In this document: piece by piece, positions 35,978 to 46,768 of the stretch
Numbering within the stretch: position 1 is the stretch's first letter
Layout of the letters: each line of letters opens with the position of its first letter
Origin: Solirubrobacter taibaiensis
GTDB taxonomy: Bacteria > Actinomycetota > Thermoleophilia > Solirubrobacterales > Solirubrobacteraceae
Direction of reading: 5' to 3'
Length of the DNA: 64,000 nucleotides
NCBI GenBank assembly: GCA_027587225.1
Contig: JAPDDQ010000027.1
Coordinates: forward strand, 39,005-103,004
The notes under the pieces: model-generated
Database searches by the model: none
Seen by the model: only the letters and a program-made list of their open reading frames with translations
Told to the model about the DNA's origin: nothing
Translations under genes and position numbers: made by a program

Positions 35978-37711
35978 GTGGTAAATGCGCTCAAGTTTCC
36001 TGGGCGTCGGACGACCTTCGTGGATGTGGTGCGCCCTTCTTCAGCAGTGTTCACGATCGCCGTTTGGGGCGGAGTGCTGGCCGTGCTGGGAATGGCCTGC
36101 GCGCTTGTGATCGATGCGCGCGGCGCCGCTGAGGCGTCACGCCAAGCGTCAGCCAGCGACCGCATCAGCTACGCGTTTCGTGAGGCGTACGTCGCGCACA
36201 GCCGCGAGCAGAGCGCGCTGTTGACGCGCGACGCCACCGCGCATGTGCGTGCCGCGGCGGACGTGGAAGCGGCGCTGACCGAGGCGGGTGCGAGTGCGAG
36301 GACCCTGCGGGACGACCATGCCACGTACCGGCGGTTCGCGGACCCGGTGTTCACCGACGACGCGAGCGCAGACGTAGCGCGCGCGCTGGCCGCGTATCTC
36401 GGCAACACCCTGGTGCGCGAGGCCGACGATGCGACCGACCGCGCGCGCGAGCTCGGCGAGGCCGCAAGCGCGAAGCTGGACACCGTCATCCGTGGCGCGA
36501 TGATCGTGATCGTGGCTGCGGCGGGCATCTTCACACTGCTGGGTTTGCTGCTGCGCGGGCAGCGGCGCCGGCTCAACGCGGCCCGCGCCGAGGAGCTCGA
36601 GCGCCTCGCGACGATGGCCAGCTCGGATCCGCTCACCGGCCTGCGCAACCACCGCGTGTTCCATGAGGATCTCGCGCGCGAGCTGCAGCACGCCTCGCGC
36701 ACGGGCCTGCCTCTGGCCTTGGTGCTGGTCGACCTCGACGATCTCAAGACGCTCAACGACACGCACGGCCACCAAGCGGGCGACGAGCGCATCCGCACAC
36801 TCGCCGACTCGCTGCGCGCGACGATGCGCGGCGCGGACCAGGCGTATCGCATCGGCGGCGACGAGTTCGCCGTCATCCTCCCGGGCACTCGCGCGTGGGG
36901 TGGACTCGAGTTCGCGCAGCGGCTGCGCGCCGCGCTCCCCGGCTTCTCCGCCACGGCGGGCATCGCCGAAGCCGAGGCGCTGCGCCCACGCGATGAGCTC
37001 ATCCGCGAAGCCGACATGGCCCTGCTGCGCGCCAAGGCGCTGCGCCAGCACGCCGCGATCTACACGCTCGAGATGGACCCCGACGGAGACGAGCCTCGGG
37101 TCGACGAGCGGCACACGCAGACACTCGCCTCCGCGCTCGCGCGCGCCGTGGACGCGAAGGACTCCTACACGCGCAGCCACTGCCAGACGGTCTCCCAACT
37201 CGCGGCGCTGATCGCCACCGAACTCGGATTCACCGGCGACCGGCTGGCCCGCATGCGGCTGTCCGGCCTGTTGCACGACGTGGGCAAGATCGGCGTGCCG
37301 GACATCATCCTCAACAAGCCCGCCGCGTTGACCGACGACGAGTACGTGACGATGCAGGCCCACGCGACGCTCGGCTTCGAGATCGTGCAGGCCGCCGGCC
37401 TTCCCCAAGAGGCGCGTTGGGTGCGCCACCACCACGAGCGCGTCGACGGCCGCGGCTACCCGGATGGACTCGCGGGCGACGCGATCCCGCTCGAGTCGCG
37501 CATCATCCTCGTCGCCGACGCCTACGAAGCGATGACTTCCGACCGCCCCTACCGCAATGCACCCGGTCAGGCGTTCGCGGTTCAGGAGCTGCAGCGTGGC
37601 GCCGGCACGCAGTTCGATGCGCGCGTCGTCGAAGCGCTCTGCCGTGTACTCGACCGGCTCGGCACCAACGCCACGTCGAATCCCGACGCGAGCGAGACCT
37701 TCACGGCGTAG
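35978..37711 (+). CDS. Membrane GGDEF plus HD-GYP protein
   Basis: 577 residues. An N-terminal helix (21-43) and a second helix (about 172-193) bracket a helical periplasmic sensor-like region. Then comes a GGDEF domain (GGDEF 293-297, preceded by DPLTGLRN) and an HD-GYP phosphodiesterase domain (LLHDVGKIGVPD 431-442, HHERVDGRGYPDGL 485-498). Both catalytic motifs are intact, so it could make and break c-di-GMP. The GTG start at 35978 is used. The 3' end overlaps the convergent PAP2 gene by 11 bases. Confidence 0.9.
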   Translation: MVNALKFPGRRTTFVDVVRPSSAVFTIAVWGGVLAVLGMACALVIDARGAAEASRQASASDRISYAFREAYVAHSREQSALLTRDATAHVRAAADVEAALTEAGASARTLRDDHATYRRFADPVFTDDASADVARALAAYLGNTLVREADDATDRARELGEAASAKLDTVIRGAMIVIVAAAGIFTLLGLLLRGQRRRLNAARAEELERLATMASSDPLTGLRNHRVFHEDLARELQHASRTGLPLALVLVDLDDLKTLNDTHGHQAGDERIRTLADSLRATMRGADQAYRIGGDEFAVILPGTRAWGGLEFAQRLRAALPGFSATAGIAEAEALRPRDELIREADMALLRAKALRQHAAIYTLEMDPDGDEPRVDERHTQTLASALARAVDAKDSYTRSHCQTVSQLAALIATELGFTGDRLARMRLSGLLHDVGKIGVPDIILNKPAALTDDEYVTMQAHATLGFEIVQAAGLPQEARWVRHHHERVDGRGYPDGLAGDAIPLESRIILVADAYEAMTSDRPYRNAPGQAFAVQELQRGAGTQFDARVVEALCRVLDRLGTNATSNPDASETFTA

Positions 37712-38471
37712 GGCGCACGATCCTGGCGTCCGCTCGGCGCCGCTGACGCTGGCGCGCGGCGGCTTCTGCGGCGCGGCAGGCGAAGACCACGATGGCCAGT
37801 GTGCCGATGCCGACGAGCGCGCCGCCGGCGACGTCGAACGGGTGGTGCATGCCGCGGTACATCCGGGACACGGCCACGAGGATCGGCATGGCGATGGCCA
37901 CCGCCACGGCGGGCACCACCACGCGCCGGTGTGGCGTGGCTGAGGCCAGGAGCAGCATGAGGCCCGCGTAGACCGCGATCGACGCGGCCGTGTGCCCGGA
38001 GGGGTAGCTGCCACCCAAAGGGAGATCCTCGAGGCGAGCCACCCCAGGGCGCGAACGCGGGACGAGATTCAACGTCAGGCGGTACGCCGCCGTCTCGATG
38101 GGGAGCAAGAACGCGACGAAGACGGCGATCGTCCAGTTCCGCCGCACCGCCGCCACGACGACGATCAGGCCCGCCAGAGACGCGAGCACCGGGCCTCCGC
38201 CGAGACCAGAGACCACCGCGGACGCGTCAGTGAGCGCGGGTGCGCGCTCCGCGACGAGCGCGTCGATGATGCCGTCGTCGGTCTGTCTGACCCAGCCGAC
38301 GTCCAGCACGACGCGGGTGACCAGCGTCCCGATCAGGACCGAGACCACGGAGAACGCGACGAAGCCGGCCGACAACGCGAGGGCGAAGACTGCGGCGGGC
38401 GGCCACCCCGCCACCCGCGACGCCAGTCGCTCGGCCGGCCCGGAAGATGCCGGACGAAGCAGCGGCGGCAC
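37701..38471 (-). CDS. PAP2-family membrane phosphatase
   Basis: 256 residues with six predicted helices. The three phosphatase motifs are visible: NLVPRSRPG (C1-like), SYPSGHTA (C2) and SRMYRGMHHPFDV (C3). Family members dephosphorylate undecaprenyl pyrophosphate or phosphatidic acid on the outer face of the membrane. It ends in a basic cytoplasmic tail (RQRQRRRADARIVR). Confidence 0.9.
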   Translation of the reverse strand: MPPLLRPASSGPAERLASRVAGWPPAAVFALALSAGFVAFSVVSVLIGTLVTRVVLDVGWVRQTDDGIIDALVAERAPALTDASAVVSGLGGGPVLASLAGLIVVVAAVRRNWTIAVFVAFLLPIETAAYRLTLNLVPRSRPGVARLEDLPLGGSYPSGHTAASIAVYAGLMLLLASATPHRRVVVPAVAVAIAMPILVAVSRMYRGMHHPFDVAGGALVGIGTLAIVVFACRAAEAAARQRQRRRADARIVRPTP

Positions 38472-38518
38472 CCAACGCGTCGGTGTCCGGAATGGGTCGA
38501 TGGCTCACATCATCGCGG

Positions 38519-40084
38519 TCAGGTCTCGGCCAGCACGTGGCCGGCCGCGTCGAGGGCACGGACGGTGGTGCCGAGCGGCACGCGCGTCTCGAAGCCCGTC
38601 CGTGGGACCGGCGCGGTCCCGTCGACCTGCCAGGCGGCGACATCGGTCGCGCCGTTCCAGCTCACGTACATCGAACTCCCGCGGCGGACGACCGACGGCT
38701 TGGTGGTCGGGCGGCCGGTCCAGGCGCCGCGATAGGCGCGGTAGTTGTCATTGCCGCGAGACAGGCGGCCGTCCAACACCAGCTTGCCGCTCGCGTCATA
38801 TTCGCTGAACCAGCGGTTCGAGCCCCAGCCCACGAACGTGTTGCCGTTGGGCAGCGGTTGCATGCCGCCCTGACTGCGGGAGAGCAGGTTGCGTGGGTGC
38901 ACCAACGACCGCACGAGCTCGGCGCGCGTGCCGTCCAGCCGCAGCGTGATCGCGCGGGAGCGGCCGCGCTCGGCGTTGTCGAACAGCGTCAGCGTCCCGT
39001 CCGGCTGGGGCCGCGCGTCGTGCTGGAGCGCGAACGACGCGCCCGCGCCGAAGGAGAACGACGAGCGCTTGCCACCGAGACGCCAGACCACGTGACCGGT
39101 CGCCCGCGAGACCTTGTAGATCGCGTTGGTGGAGCGGGCGGAGAGCACGAAGTCGCCGGCCGGGTCGAGCGCGATCGAGTTCAGGTGCAGGTAGTCCCAG
39201 GTGCCTTCGCGCTTGCGGTAGGTCTCGCTGACGGCGATGTTGCCGGCGCTGTGCCATTCGAAGAGCACGAGCCCCGTGGCGATGTCGATCTCTTGGACGA
39301 CGGACTGCAGGATGTCGCCCTCGGGCCGCTCGATCGCGTCCCAGGCGTTCATCAGCGCGGTGCCCTGCGGGGTGATCGTGAACTCGTGCGAGTCGGCGGC
39401 GAACCCGTTGCCCATCTGCACGCGCCGCACCGTCGTGTAGCGCTCGTCGAGGACCATGCCGACACCGCGTCCGCCGCCGCCGAACAGCCGGCCCTCCCAC
39501 CACGTGAGCACGGGCTTGCCGCCGTAGCTCTGCGTGCGCACGTCCATTGCGACACGTCCGCCCGTCACCGGCCGGAACCACACGAGCTGCCCGGCGTCGT
39601 CGACGATCATCGGCCCCATCGCACGCCCGCCCTTGGGCCCGAGGAAGACGGACCCGGGGGTGCGGCCTGGCTCGGAGCGGGCGATGAACACCTCCGGCGG
39701 TTTGAGGTCCGGGCGGGAGACGAACGCCTGCGCGTCGGCGCGCGGGTCCGGCCGCACCGTCCGGGTGCTCGCAGGGGTGGGGCGGCGCCCGATCCTGAAC
39801 GAGTACGACCGGGCGGCGCTCTTCACGCTCACGCGCTCGCCCGCCGCGAACCGTCCACGCGGCACGAAGCTCACGCCCTGCCCGTCCGAGTGCGCCACGA
39901 CCCGCCCGCTCATGCGCCCGGAACGTGAACCGGTCACCACCACGTCGCCCGGCGACGCCGTTCCGCGGAACGAGATCTGGGTCTGCGGCGACGCCGTCGT
40001 CATCTCCGGCACGGGGTAGACGGCGACGCTCGCAGCGGCCAGCGCCGTCTGCAGGATCAAGGTCGAGAGCACGCCGGTACTCAA
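38519..40084 (-). CDS. Secreted arylsulfotransferase (ASST)-family protein
   Basis: 521 residues. The central propeller has ASST-family signatures (MVLDERYTTVRRVQM, DSHEFTITPQGTALM, QEIDIATGLVLFEWHS, LHLNSIALDPAGDFVLSAR, VVWRLGGKRSSF, QHDARPQPDGTLTLFDN). The N-terminus is a short hydrophobic signal (LSTLILQTALAAASVAV). The start may be TTG (40084) or GTG (40072). The bacterial enzyme moves sulfate between phenolic compounds using an active-site His, and here HEF and QHD are candidate sites. Many actinobacterial homologues have no known substrate. Confidence 0.85.
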   Translation of the reverse strand: MSTGVLSTLILQTALAAASVAVYPVPEMTTASPQTQISFRGTASPGDVVVTGSRSGRMSGRVVAHSDGQGVSFVPRGRFAAGERVSVKSAARSYSFRIGRRPTPASTRTVRPDPRADAQAFVSRPDLKPPEVFIARSEPGRTPGSVFLGPKGGRAMGPMIVDDAGQLVWFRPVTGGRVAMDVRTQSYGGKPVLTWWEGRLFGGGGRGVGMVLDERYTTVRRVQMGNGFAADSHEFTITPQGTALMNAWDAIERPEGDILQSVVQEIDIATGLVLFEWHSAGNIAVSETYRKREGTWDYLHLNSIALDPAGDFVLSARSTNAIYKVSRATGHVVWRLGGKRSSFSFGAGASFALQHDARPQPDGTLTLFDNAERGRSRAITLRLDGTRAELVRSLVHPRNLLSRSQGGMQPLPNGNTFVGWGSNRWFSEYDASGKLVLDGRLSRGNDNYRAYRGAWTGRPTTKPSVVRRGSSMYVSWNGATDVAAWQVDGTAPVPRTGFETRVPLGTTVRALDAAGHVLAET

Positions 40085-40186
40085 CCCGCACCGTCGTCAA
40101 AGTTGCGGCTTCGACGCACGGTCGAAGCCGTACCGACCGGCGGTCCGTGTCTGCGCCTTCTTCCGGCGGATTGGATTGCGCCACCC

Positions 40187-43075
40187 ATGCAACGATCCTT
40201 CGCCATCGCCATCACGGCTTGCCTCGCCGGGTTGGTCTTCGCCGGGCAGAGCTCGGCCTTCAACTACGTGTCCGACAGCAACGGGACCTGGTGGGGCATC
40301 CAGGACTTCGCCCCGCCGCGCGTCGATACCGGCAGCATCCGCGCGACGCAGGTCGGCGCGGGGCAGACGCCCGCCTACAGCACCACGATCAACGGCTTCG
40401 GCGGCATCAAGGTCCAGGTCCCGAACGCGCCGCGGTTCAACGGTGAGCTGATGCGCGGCTTCGGGCTCGAGTTCAACGGCGCCGACGCGTTCAAGACCAC
40501 GACCGCCGTCGCGCTCGGCGGGGTCGAGATCTCACGCGCGGTCTGGATCAAGAAGGAGCTGCCCGTCGGCACGGCGAGCTACGGCCGCTGGCTCGACACC
40601 TTCACCAACACCACGGGCGCGCCGCTCACGATCAAGGTCGCGTTCGGCGGCCAGTCGGGCTACAGCGCGTCCGGCGCGAACTCGAGCGCCCTCGTGAACA
40701 CCTCGTCCGGCGACACGAGCATCACCGCCACCGACACCTGGGCGGAGGTCGCGACGCCGCTCTCGGGCACCACGCTCGTCGGCGGCCCACAGGCGACGGT
40801 CCTCGGCACGCCCGCGCCGTTCGGCGGCGCGATGACGTTCACCGGCAACTGGCTCAACGACACGTTCAACGAGCCGTTCGCCGTCGGCGGGCACGAGGGC
40901 AACTTCCAGGCCTACGTGAACACGCTCTCGATCCCGGCGGGCGCGACGAAGTCGGTCCTGCACTACATCGTGCTCGGCAGTCGCGTCACCACCGCCACCT
41001 CGGACGCCGAGCGCCTGAAGGTGGAGACGACGGCCGCGACCCTGGCCACGACGCCCGACCTCACCGGCCTCAGCGCCGCCCAGGTGTGCTCGGTCGACAA
41101 CTTCTCCGTCAGCGCCGACTGCACGGCCGCCGGCACGCCCGCGCGCGTCCCGGTCCCGGACAAGCCCAAGCCGGTCACGACCTCCGGCTACGACGTGGTC
41201 GAGAAGTCGATCGGCCAGATGCGCGCGGACATGGAGTCCGGCCTGACGACCTCGCAGGCGATCACGCGCGCCTACCTCGATCGCATCAAGGTCTACGACC
41301 AGGGCCAGTTCGGCTTCAACGCGTACGAGATCGTCGCCGACGACGCGATGGAACAGGCCCGCAAGGCCGACGTGGCCCGCGCGGCCGGCAAGCGCTCGCC
41401 CGTCCTCGGCATCCCGATCGCCGTCAAGAACCTGTACGACACCTACGACATGGCGACGACGAACGGCAGCCTCACCTTCGCCGGCTTCCGCCCGAAGAAG
41501 GACGCCTTCCAGGTCGCGAAGCTGCGCGAGGCCGGCGCCGTGATCATCGGCAAGGCCGCGCTCGAGGAGTACGCCACGAGCGGCAACTACTCCAACGATC
41601 CGTGGGGCCAGACCTGGAACGCGTTCATGCCGTCCAAGTCGGCGCTCGCCTCCTCCGGCGGCTCGGCCACGGCGCTCGGCGCCAACCTCGCCGCCGGCGC
41701 GCTCGGCTCGCAGACCGGTGACTCGCTGTACGCGCCCGCGTCCGGCGCCTCGCTGGTGACCCTGCGCGGCACGGACGGCCTGGAGTCCGGCAGCGGCATC
41801 ATGCCGCTGTCCTGGCTGACGGACTTCGGCGGCGTGATGACCCGCAGCGTCCCCGACCTCGCGGACATGCTCAACGTCGTCACCGGCACCGATCCGGAGG
41901 ACCCGACCACCGCGCCCGCCGACGCCGAGCGGCCCGCCGACTGGCGGACCACGCTCGACAAGGACGCGCTCAAGGACAAGCGCATCGGCTACATCCCCTC
42001 CACCTGGGAGGACCCGTTCGGCACCACCGGCACGGTCGACGCGACCAAAGCCGCGCTCAAGTACCTCACCGACGCGGGCGCCACGATCGTCGAGATGGGC
42101 ACCACCGCGGGTGACACCAACACGCCGCCCGCACCGGCCGTCAACCCGTCCGGCAACACGTCGCAGGAAGGCTGGATGCAGTACATCGACGCGCACCCGG
42201 AGCTGGCCGAGCAGGGCTTCCAGATCCGCAACGCGGTCGACGTCAGCTGCAGCCAGAAGAAGGTCGCCTACGTGCGTCAGGACCCGACCGCCTGCGCGGT
42301 CGCTCCCGCCGCCCGGATGACCGCGGAGGAGCTCACCGCCCGCCGCAACTACCGCCTGCAGTACAAGGCCAACGCCAAGACGTGGTTGGACACGGCGGGC
42401 GCGGACAACCTCGGCGTCGACGCCGTCGTCTACCCCGGCCTGCTGAGCGACATCTCGCTCAACGACGGCGGTGGCGGCAAGTCGAGCTTCGGCCGCCGCG
42501 ACACGCCGGGCGCCGGCCCGGGCATCCCGACCGTCGTGTTCCCGGCGGGCGTCAACGACAACGGCCAACCGATCAACCTGCAGCTGCTCGGCCGCGCGTG
42601 GGACGACGACAAGCTCGTCGGCATGGCCTACGCGTTCTCGCTGCTCGCGGACAAGGACGGCAAGGGGCATGTCGCCGCCACCACGGCGCCGCCGCTGACC
42701 TACGTCAACGAGACCACCGGCAGTGTCGGCGGGACCGTCCCCGCCACGCTCTCGCTGACCCTCGGCGCGCCGGCGACGTTCGGCGCGTTCACGCCGGGCG
42801 TCGCGAAGGAGTACACGGCCGCGACGGACGCGACGATCGTGTCCACGGCGGGGGACGCGGCGCTCACGGTGAGCGAGCCTGGCCACCTCACAAACGGCCC
42901 GTTCAGCCTGCCGCAGCCGCTGCAGGTCGGGATCACCCCGAACGCGTGGGGCACGCCGGTGTCCAACGTGAAGTCGACGATCGCCTTCAAGCAGGCGATC
43001 GGCGCCAACGACGCGCTCCGCACGGGCGCGTACAGCAAGACGCTGACGTTCACGCTCTCAACCACGAATCCGTAG
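40187..43075 (+). CDS. Secreted amidase-signature protein with extra N- and C-terminal domains
   Basis: 962 residues from the ATG at 40187, opening a signal peptide (RSFAIAITACLAGLVFAGQSSA). The first 330 residues are a beta-rich domain of unknown type. An amidase-signature domain follows with a complete Lys-Ser-Ser triad: Lys414 (GIPIAVKN), Ser489 (ASSGGSATA) and Ser513 (GSQTGDSLYAP). The spacings of 75 and 24 residues are those of GatA-type amidases. The last 118 residues form a beta-sandwich-like module, also found at the end of the unrelated LVIVD protein at 52182, and end in TLTFTLSTTNP. A hairpin follows the stop. Confidence 0.86.
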   Translation: MQRSFAIAITACLAGLVFAGQSSAFNYVSDSNGTWWGIQDFAPPRVDTGSIRATQVGAGQTPAYSTTINGFGGIKVQVPNAPRFNGELMRGFGLEFNGADAFKTTTAVALGGVEISRAVWIKKELPVGTASYGRWLDTFTNTTGAPLTIKVAFGGQSGYSASGANSSALVNTSSGDTSITATDTWAEVATPLSGTTLVGGPQATVLGTPAPFGGAMTFTGNWLNDTFNEPFAVGGHEGNFQAYVNTLSIPAGATKSVLHYIVLGSRVTTATSDAERLKVETTAATLATTPDLTGLSAAQVCSVDNFSVSADCTAAGTPARVPVPDKPKPVTTSGYDVVEKSIGQMRADMESGLTTSQAITRAYLDRIKVYDQGQFGFNAYEIVADDAMEQARKADVARAAGKRSPVLGIPIAVKNLYDTYDMATTNGSLTFAGFRPKKDAFQVAKLREAGAVIIGKAALEEYATSGNYSNDPWGQTWNAFMPSKSALASSGGSATALGANLAAGALGSQTGDSLYAPASGASLVTLRGTDGLESGSGIMPLSWLTDFGGVMTRSVPDLADMLNVVTGTDPEDPTTAPADAERPADWRTTLDKDALKDKRIGYIPSTWEDPFGTTGTVDATKAALKYLTDAGATIVEMGTTAGDTNTPPAPAVNPSGNTSQEGWMQYIDAHPELAEQGFQIRNAVDVSCSQKKVAYVRQDPTACAVAPAARMTAEELTARRNYRLQYKANAKTWLDTAGADNLGVDAVVYPGLLSDISLNDGGGGKSSFGRRDTPGAGPGIPTVVFPAGVNDNGQPINLQLLGRAWDDDKLVGMAYAFSLLADKDGKGHVAATTAPPLTYVNETTGSVGGTVPATLSLTLGAPATFGAFTPGVAKEYTAATDATIVSTAGDAALTVSEPGHLTNGPFSLPQPLQVGITPNAWGTPVSNVKSTIAFKQAIGANDALRTGAYSKTLTFTLSTTNP

Positions 43076-43076
43076 A

Positions 43077-44066
43077 TCAGTAGAACAGGAAGGGCCACCA
43101 GTTCTTCATCTGGTGGCCCTTCTGATCCCGTGCGGTGTTGCCGTAGCCCGGCATGTTCTGGCGCCAGTACACGACCCAGCGGCCCATGCAGTCCGGGGCG
43201 AAGTTCCGGTAGCGCTCGAGCGGGGCAGGCGTCCAGGGCACGGCCTGCTCGTCGCGCTGGCGCCACGTCTCGATCGTGGAGAGCACCGGCGGCCCGCCGT
43301 CGAGGTCGTAGTGGAAACGGCCGTTGGGCATGAAGTGCACGTTGCCGCCGGGCGAGACCCAGCCCGGCGGGTGGTCGAAGCGCTCGCGCTCGTAGAGGTC
43401 GAGCATCGCGTAGGCGCGGAAATGGCGTTCGTAGTAAGGAATGGCGCCGCACGTCGCCATCCATTCGAGCGAGTGGCCGAGGCTCTCCATTGCGCAGCCG
43501 ACGCCGCGCGCGTGGTTGACGAACAGCGTCCGCACGCTGCGCCCGAGCCACGGCGCGTTGTGCTCCCCCGAGTTGCCGGCGAACCGCGCGAACCTGCCAG
43601 TGGGGGAGAAGCCCTCGTCGTAGGCCGCCTTGACCTCGACGGTCTCCCACGGCCACGTGTGGTCGGTGTGGTCGGCAAGCAGCCACACCTCGTGCACCTC
43701 GCCCCGCTCCACCCGCGACTGCAGGTCGATCATCGCGTACAGGCGCGCGTAGTCGAGCCGGATGCCGTTGCGGGGGAACTGGGCGCTGTTGCGGTCCACC
43801 CGCCCCGCCGGTTCGGTGAAGTCGAGGATCTCGCCTACCTGGTAGTCGAGGAAGATCGGCGCGCGCGGGTCCCGGTAGCCCTGCCAGCGCGAGGACTCGG
43901 CGAGCACGGCCGACAGCGTCTGCAGCTGACGTCGCGCCTCCGGCTCACCCAACCCGTGCACGAAGTTCACGCCGAGCACGCGCGGGCGCATGCGGGTGAT
44001 CTCGTCGTGGTGCTCGACGAGCCACGCGTCGGAGTTCGCGGCGCTCTCCGCGTTCGGCCAGATCAC
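43077..44066 (-). CDS. Hypothetical protein, cytoplasmic
   Basis: 329 residues if it starts at the GTG at 44066; a GTG at 44072 gives two more. A TAGGCT -10-like element lies 6 bases before the former and abuts the latter. No signal peptide or membrane helix. Conserved-looking segments include VLGVNFVHGLGEPEARRQL, VWLLADHTDHTWPWETVEV and HMPNGRFHYDLDGG-like turns. No known family comes to mind. The 3' end contains a terminator-like hairpin serving the convergent amidase gene. Confidence 0.65.
   Translation of the reverse strand: MIWPNAESAANSDAWLVEHHDEITRMRPRVLGVNFVHGLGEPEARRQLQTLSAVLAESSRWQGYRDPRAPIFLDYQVGEILDFTEPAGRVDRNSAQFPRNGIRLDYARLYAMIDLQSRVERGEVHEVWLLADHTDHTWPWETVEVKAAYDEGFSPTGRFARFAGNSGEHNAPWLGRSVRTLFVNHARGVGCAMESLGHSLEWMATCGAIPYYERHFRAYAMLDLYERERFDHPPGWVSPGGNVHFMPNGRFHYDLDGGPPVLSTIETWRQRDEQAVPWTPAPLERYRNFAPDCMGRWVVYWRQNMPGYGNTARDQKGHQMKNWWPFLFY
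43090..43121 (+). terminator. 12-bp hairpin terminator inside the convergent gene
   Basis: AAGGGCCACCAG (43090-43101) pairs perfectly with CTGGTGGCCCTT (43110-43121) around TTCTTCAT, 15 bases after the amidase stop. It lies wholly within the last codons of the minus-strand gene. Confidence 0.6.
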
Positions 44067-44090
44067 CCGCACAGCCTAAGGCGATGTCAC

Positions 44091-44120
44091 GGGTACCCGG
44101 CGGCCCGGCCGGGTACCCGG
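44091..44120. promoter_or_regulatory. Tandem GGGTACCCGG boxes in a divergent intergenic region
   Basis: GGGTACCCGG at 44091-44100 and again at 44111-44120, each containing the palindrome GGGTACCC. The copies are 20 bp apart (two helical turns), between the divergent starts at 44066 and 44127. This is a good candidate for cooperative dimer binding. Confidence 0.45.
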
Positions 44121-44126
44121 ACCGCC

Positions 44127-44435
44127 GTGAGCACAACGGCCATAGTCGTCTCCTGCCTGATCGGCGCCGTGATCATCGCCGTGGTCTCACTGTGGGCCAA
44201 GCGGCGCTTCGATCACGTCGCCGCGCGCCGAGACGAGATCGGCGACCGCGATCTCCCGGGCCGAAAGATGGTGCGGACGATCGTCATCGCCGCCCTCGGC
44301 ACGGCGGTGGGCGCCCAGATCCCGATCGTGTGGAGCACCGATGCCGGGCTCGTCCTCGGCGTGTGCATCGTGAGCGCGACGTACGCGCTCATCATGGTCC
44401 TGTCCGTGCGCGACGCCGAGGCCGCGCAGCGGTGA
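44127..44435 (+). CDS. Small membrane protein of unknown function
   Basis: 102 residues from a GTG. Helices at about 4-22 (AIVVSCLIGAVIIAVVSLW), 52-66 and 72-91, with a charged loop RRFDHVAARRDEIGDRDLPGRK between the first two. The stop overlaps the start of the serine-hydrolase gene (GTGA). No family is recognised. Confidence 0.6.
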   Translation: MSTTAIVVSCLIGAVIIAVVSLWAKRRFDHVAARRDEIGDRDLPGRKMVRTIVIAALGTAVGAQIPIVWSTDAGLVLGVCIVSATYALIMVLSVRDAEAAQR

Positions 44436-45403
44436 AGGTCCCGGCGGACGCGTGGCAGGTGGGACCGTGGAACCGGTACGCGTACGTGCACGTGTCCGAG
44501 GTGGTGGCCACGGTGCCCGTGCCGACGGGCGAGGCACGACCGCTCCGCGCCGAACCCGTGGAGTTGGAGCTCGAGCTCGACGCGTGCACGGACGGGATCG
44601 CCGTGGTGCGGGATGGCGCGCTGCTGTACGAGCGGTACGGCGGGGAGATGGACGAAGCGTCGCTGCACCTGTCGCAGTCGGTCGGCAAGTCGGTGGTCGG
44701 GCTCACCGCCGGCATCGTCGCCGTCGACCCGGCGGCGCTCGTCACCGACTTCGTGCCCGAGGTGCGCGGGAGCGGCTATGACGGCGCCACCGTCCGGCAC
44801 CTGCTGGACATGCGGGCCGCAATCGACTTCGTCGAGGACTACGACCAGTTCGTCCGCTACGACGCGCGGCCTGCGGCTGGCATCCCCCGATCCCTGGCAG
44901 CCCCGGGACGATCTTGGAATACCTGCCGACCATCGGCCCGGCCGCCTGGACACACGGCGAGCAGCTCCACTACGCGTCACCGAACACCGACCTGCTCGGG
45001 CTCGTCGTCGAGCGCGTCGCCGGGGCGCCGCTCGCGACGGTCATCGCCGAGCGGTTGTGGGCGCCGCTCGGAGCCGAGCGGGACGCCGAGCTCGCCGTCG
45101 ACCCGGCGGGCGCCGGCGTCATCTCCGGCGGGTTCTGCGCGACGCTGCGCGACTACGCGCGGCTCGGTGCGCTCGTGGCCGAGGGCGGGCGCGACATCGT
45201 GCCGGCGGACTGGATCGCCGCCCTCGGTGGCGACGAGTACGCCAACCAGTGGTGGTTGCGTGACGGGCGGGTGACGGCCCGCGGTATCCACGGGCAGTGC
45301 ATCGCCGTCGACCCGAACGGGACCGTGGTCGCGATCCTCTCGAGCTGGCCGCATGCGGAGGACGAGCGGCGCGATGCCGAGCAGCGCGCGCTCATCGGCC
45401 GCG

Positions 45404-45414
<11 letters not shown>
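44432..45414 (+). pseudogene. Beta-lactamase-family serine hydrolase broken by a frameshift
   Basis: The 5' part reads as a class C beta-lactamase-like hydrolase up to about 44866, with SQSVGKSVVG (SxxK nucleophile motif) and HLLDMRAAIDF. The family resemblance then continues in another frame, from about 44869 to the stop at 45412-45414: HPPIPGSPGTILEYLPTIG, HYASPNTDLLGLVVE (YxN-type motif), GIHGQCIAVDP. The frames meet in GACGCGCGGCC, where an extra CG in a CGCG run restores continuity if removed. It is either a recent disruption or a sequencing error. All catalytic motifs are otherwise present. It overlaps the previous stop (GTGA) and the convergent permease gene by 11 bases. Confidence 0.75.
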
Positions 45415-46768
<1,354 letters not shown>

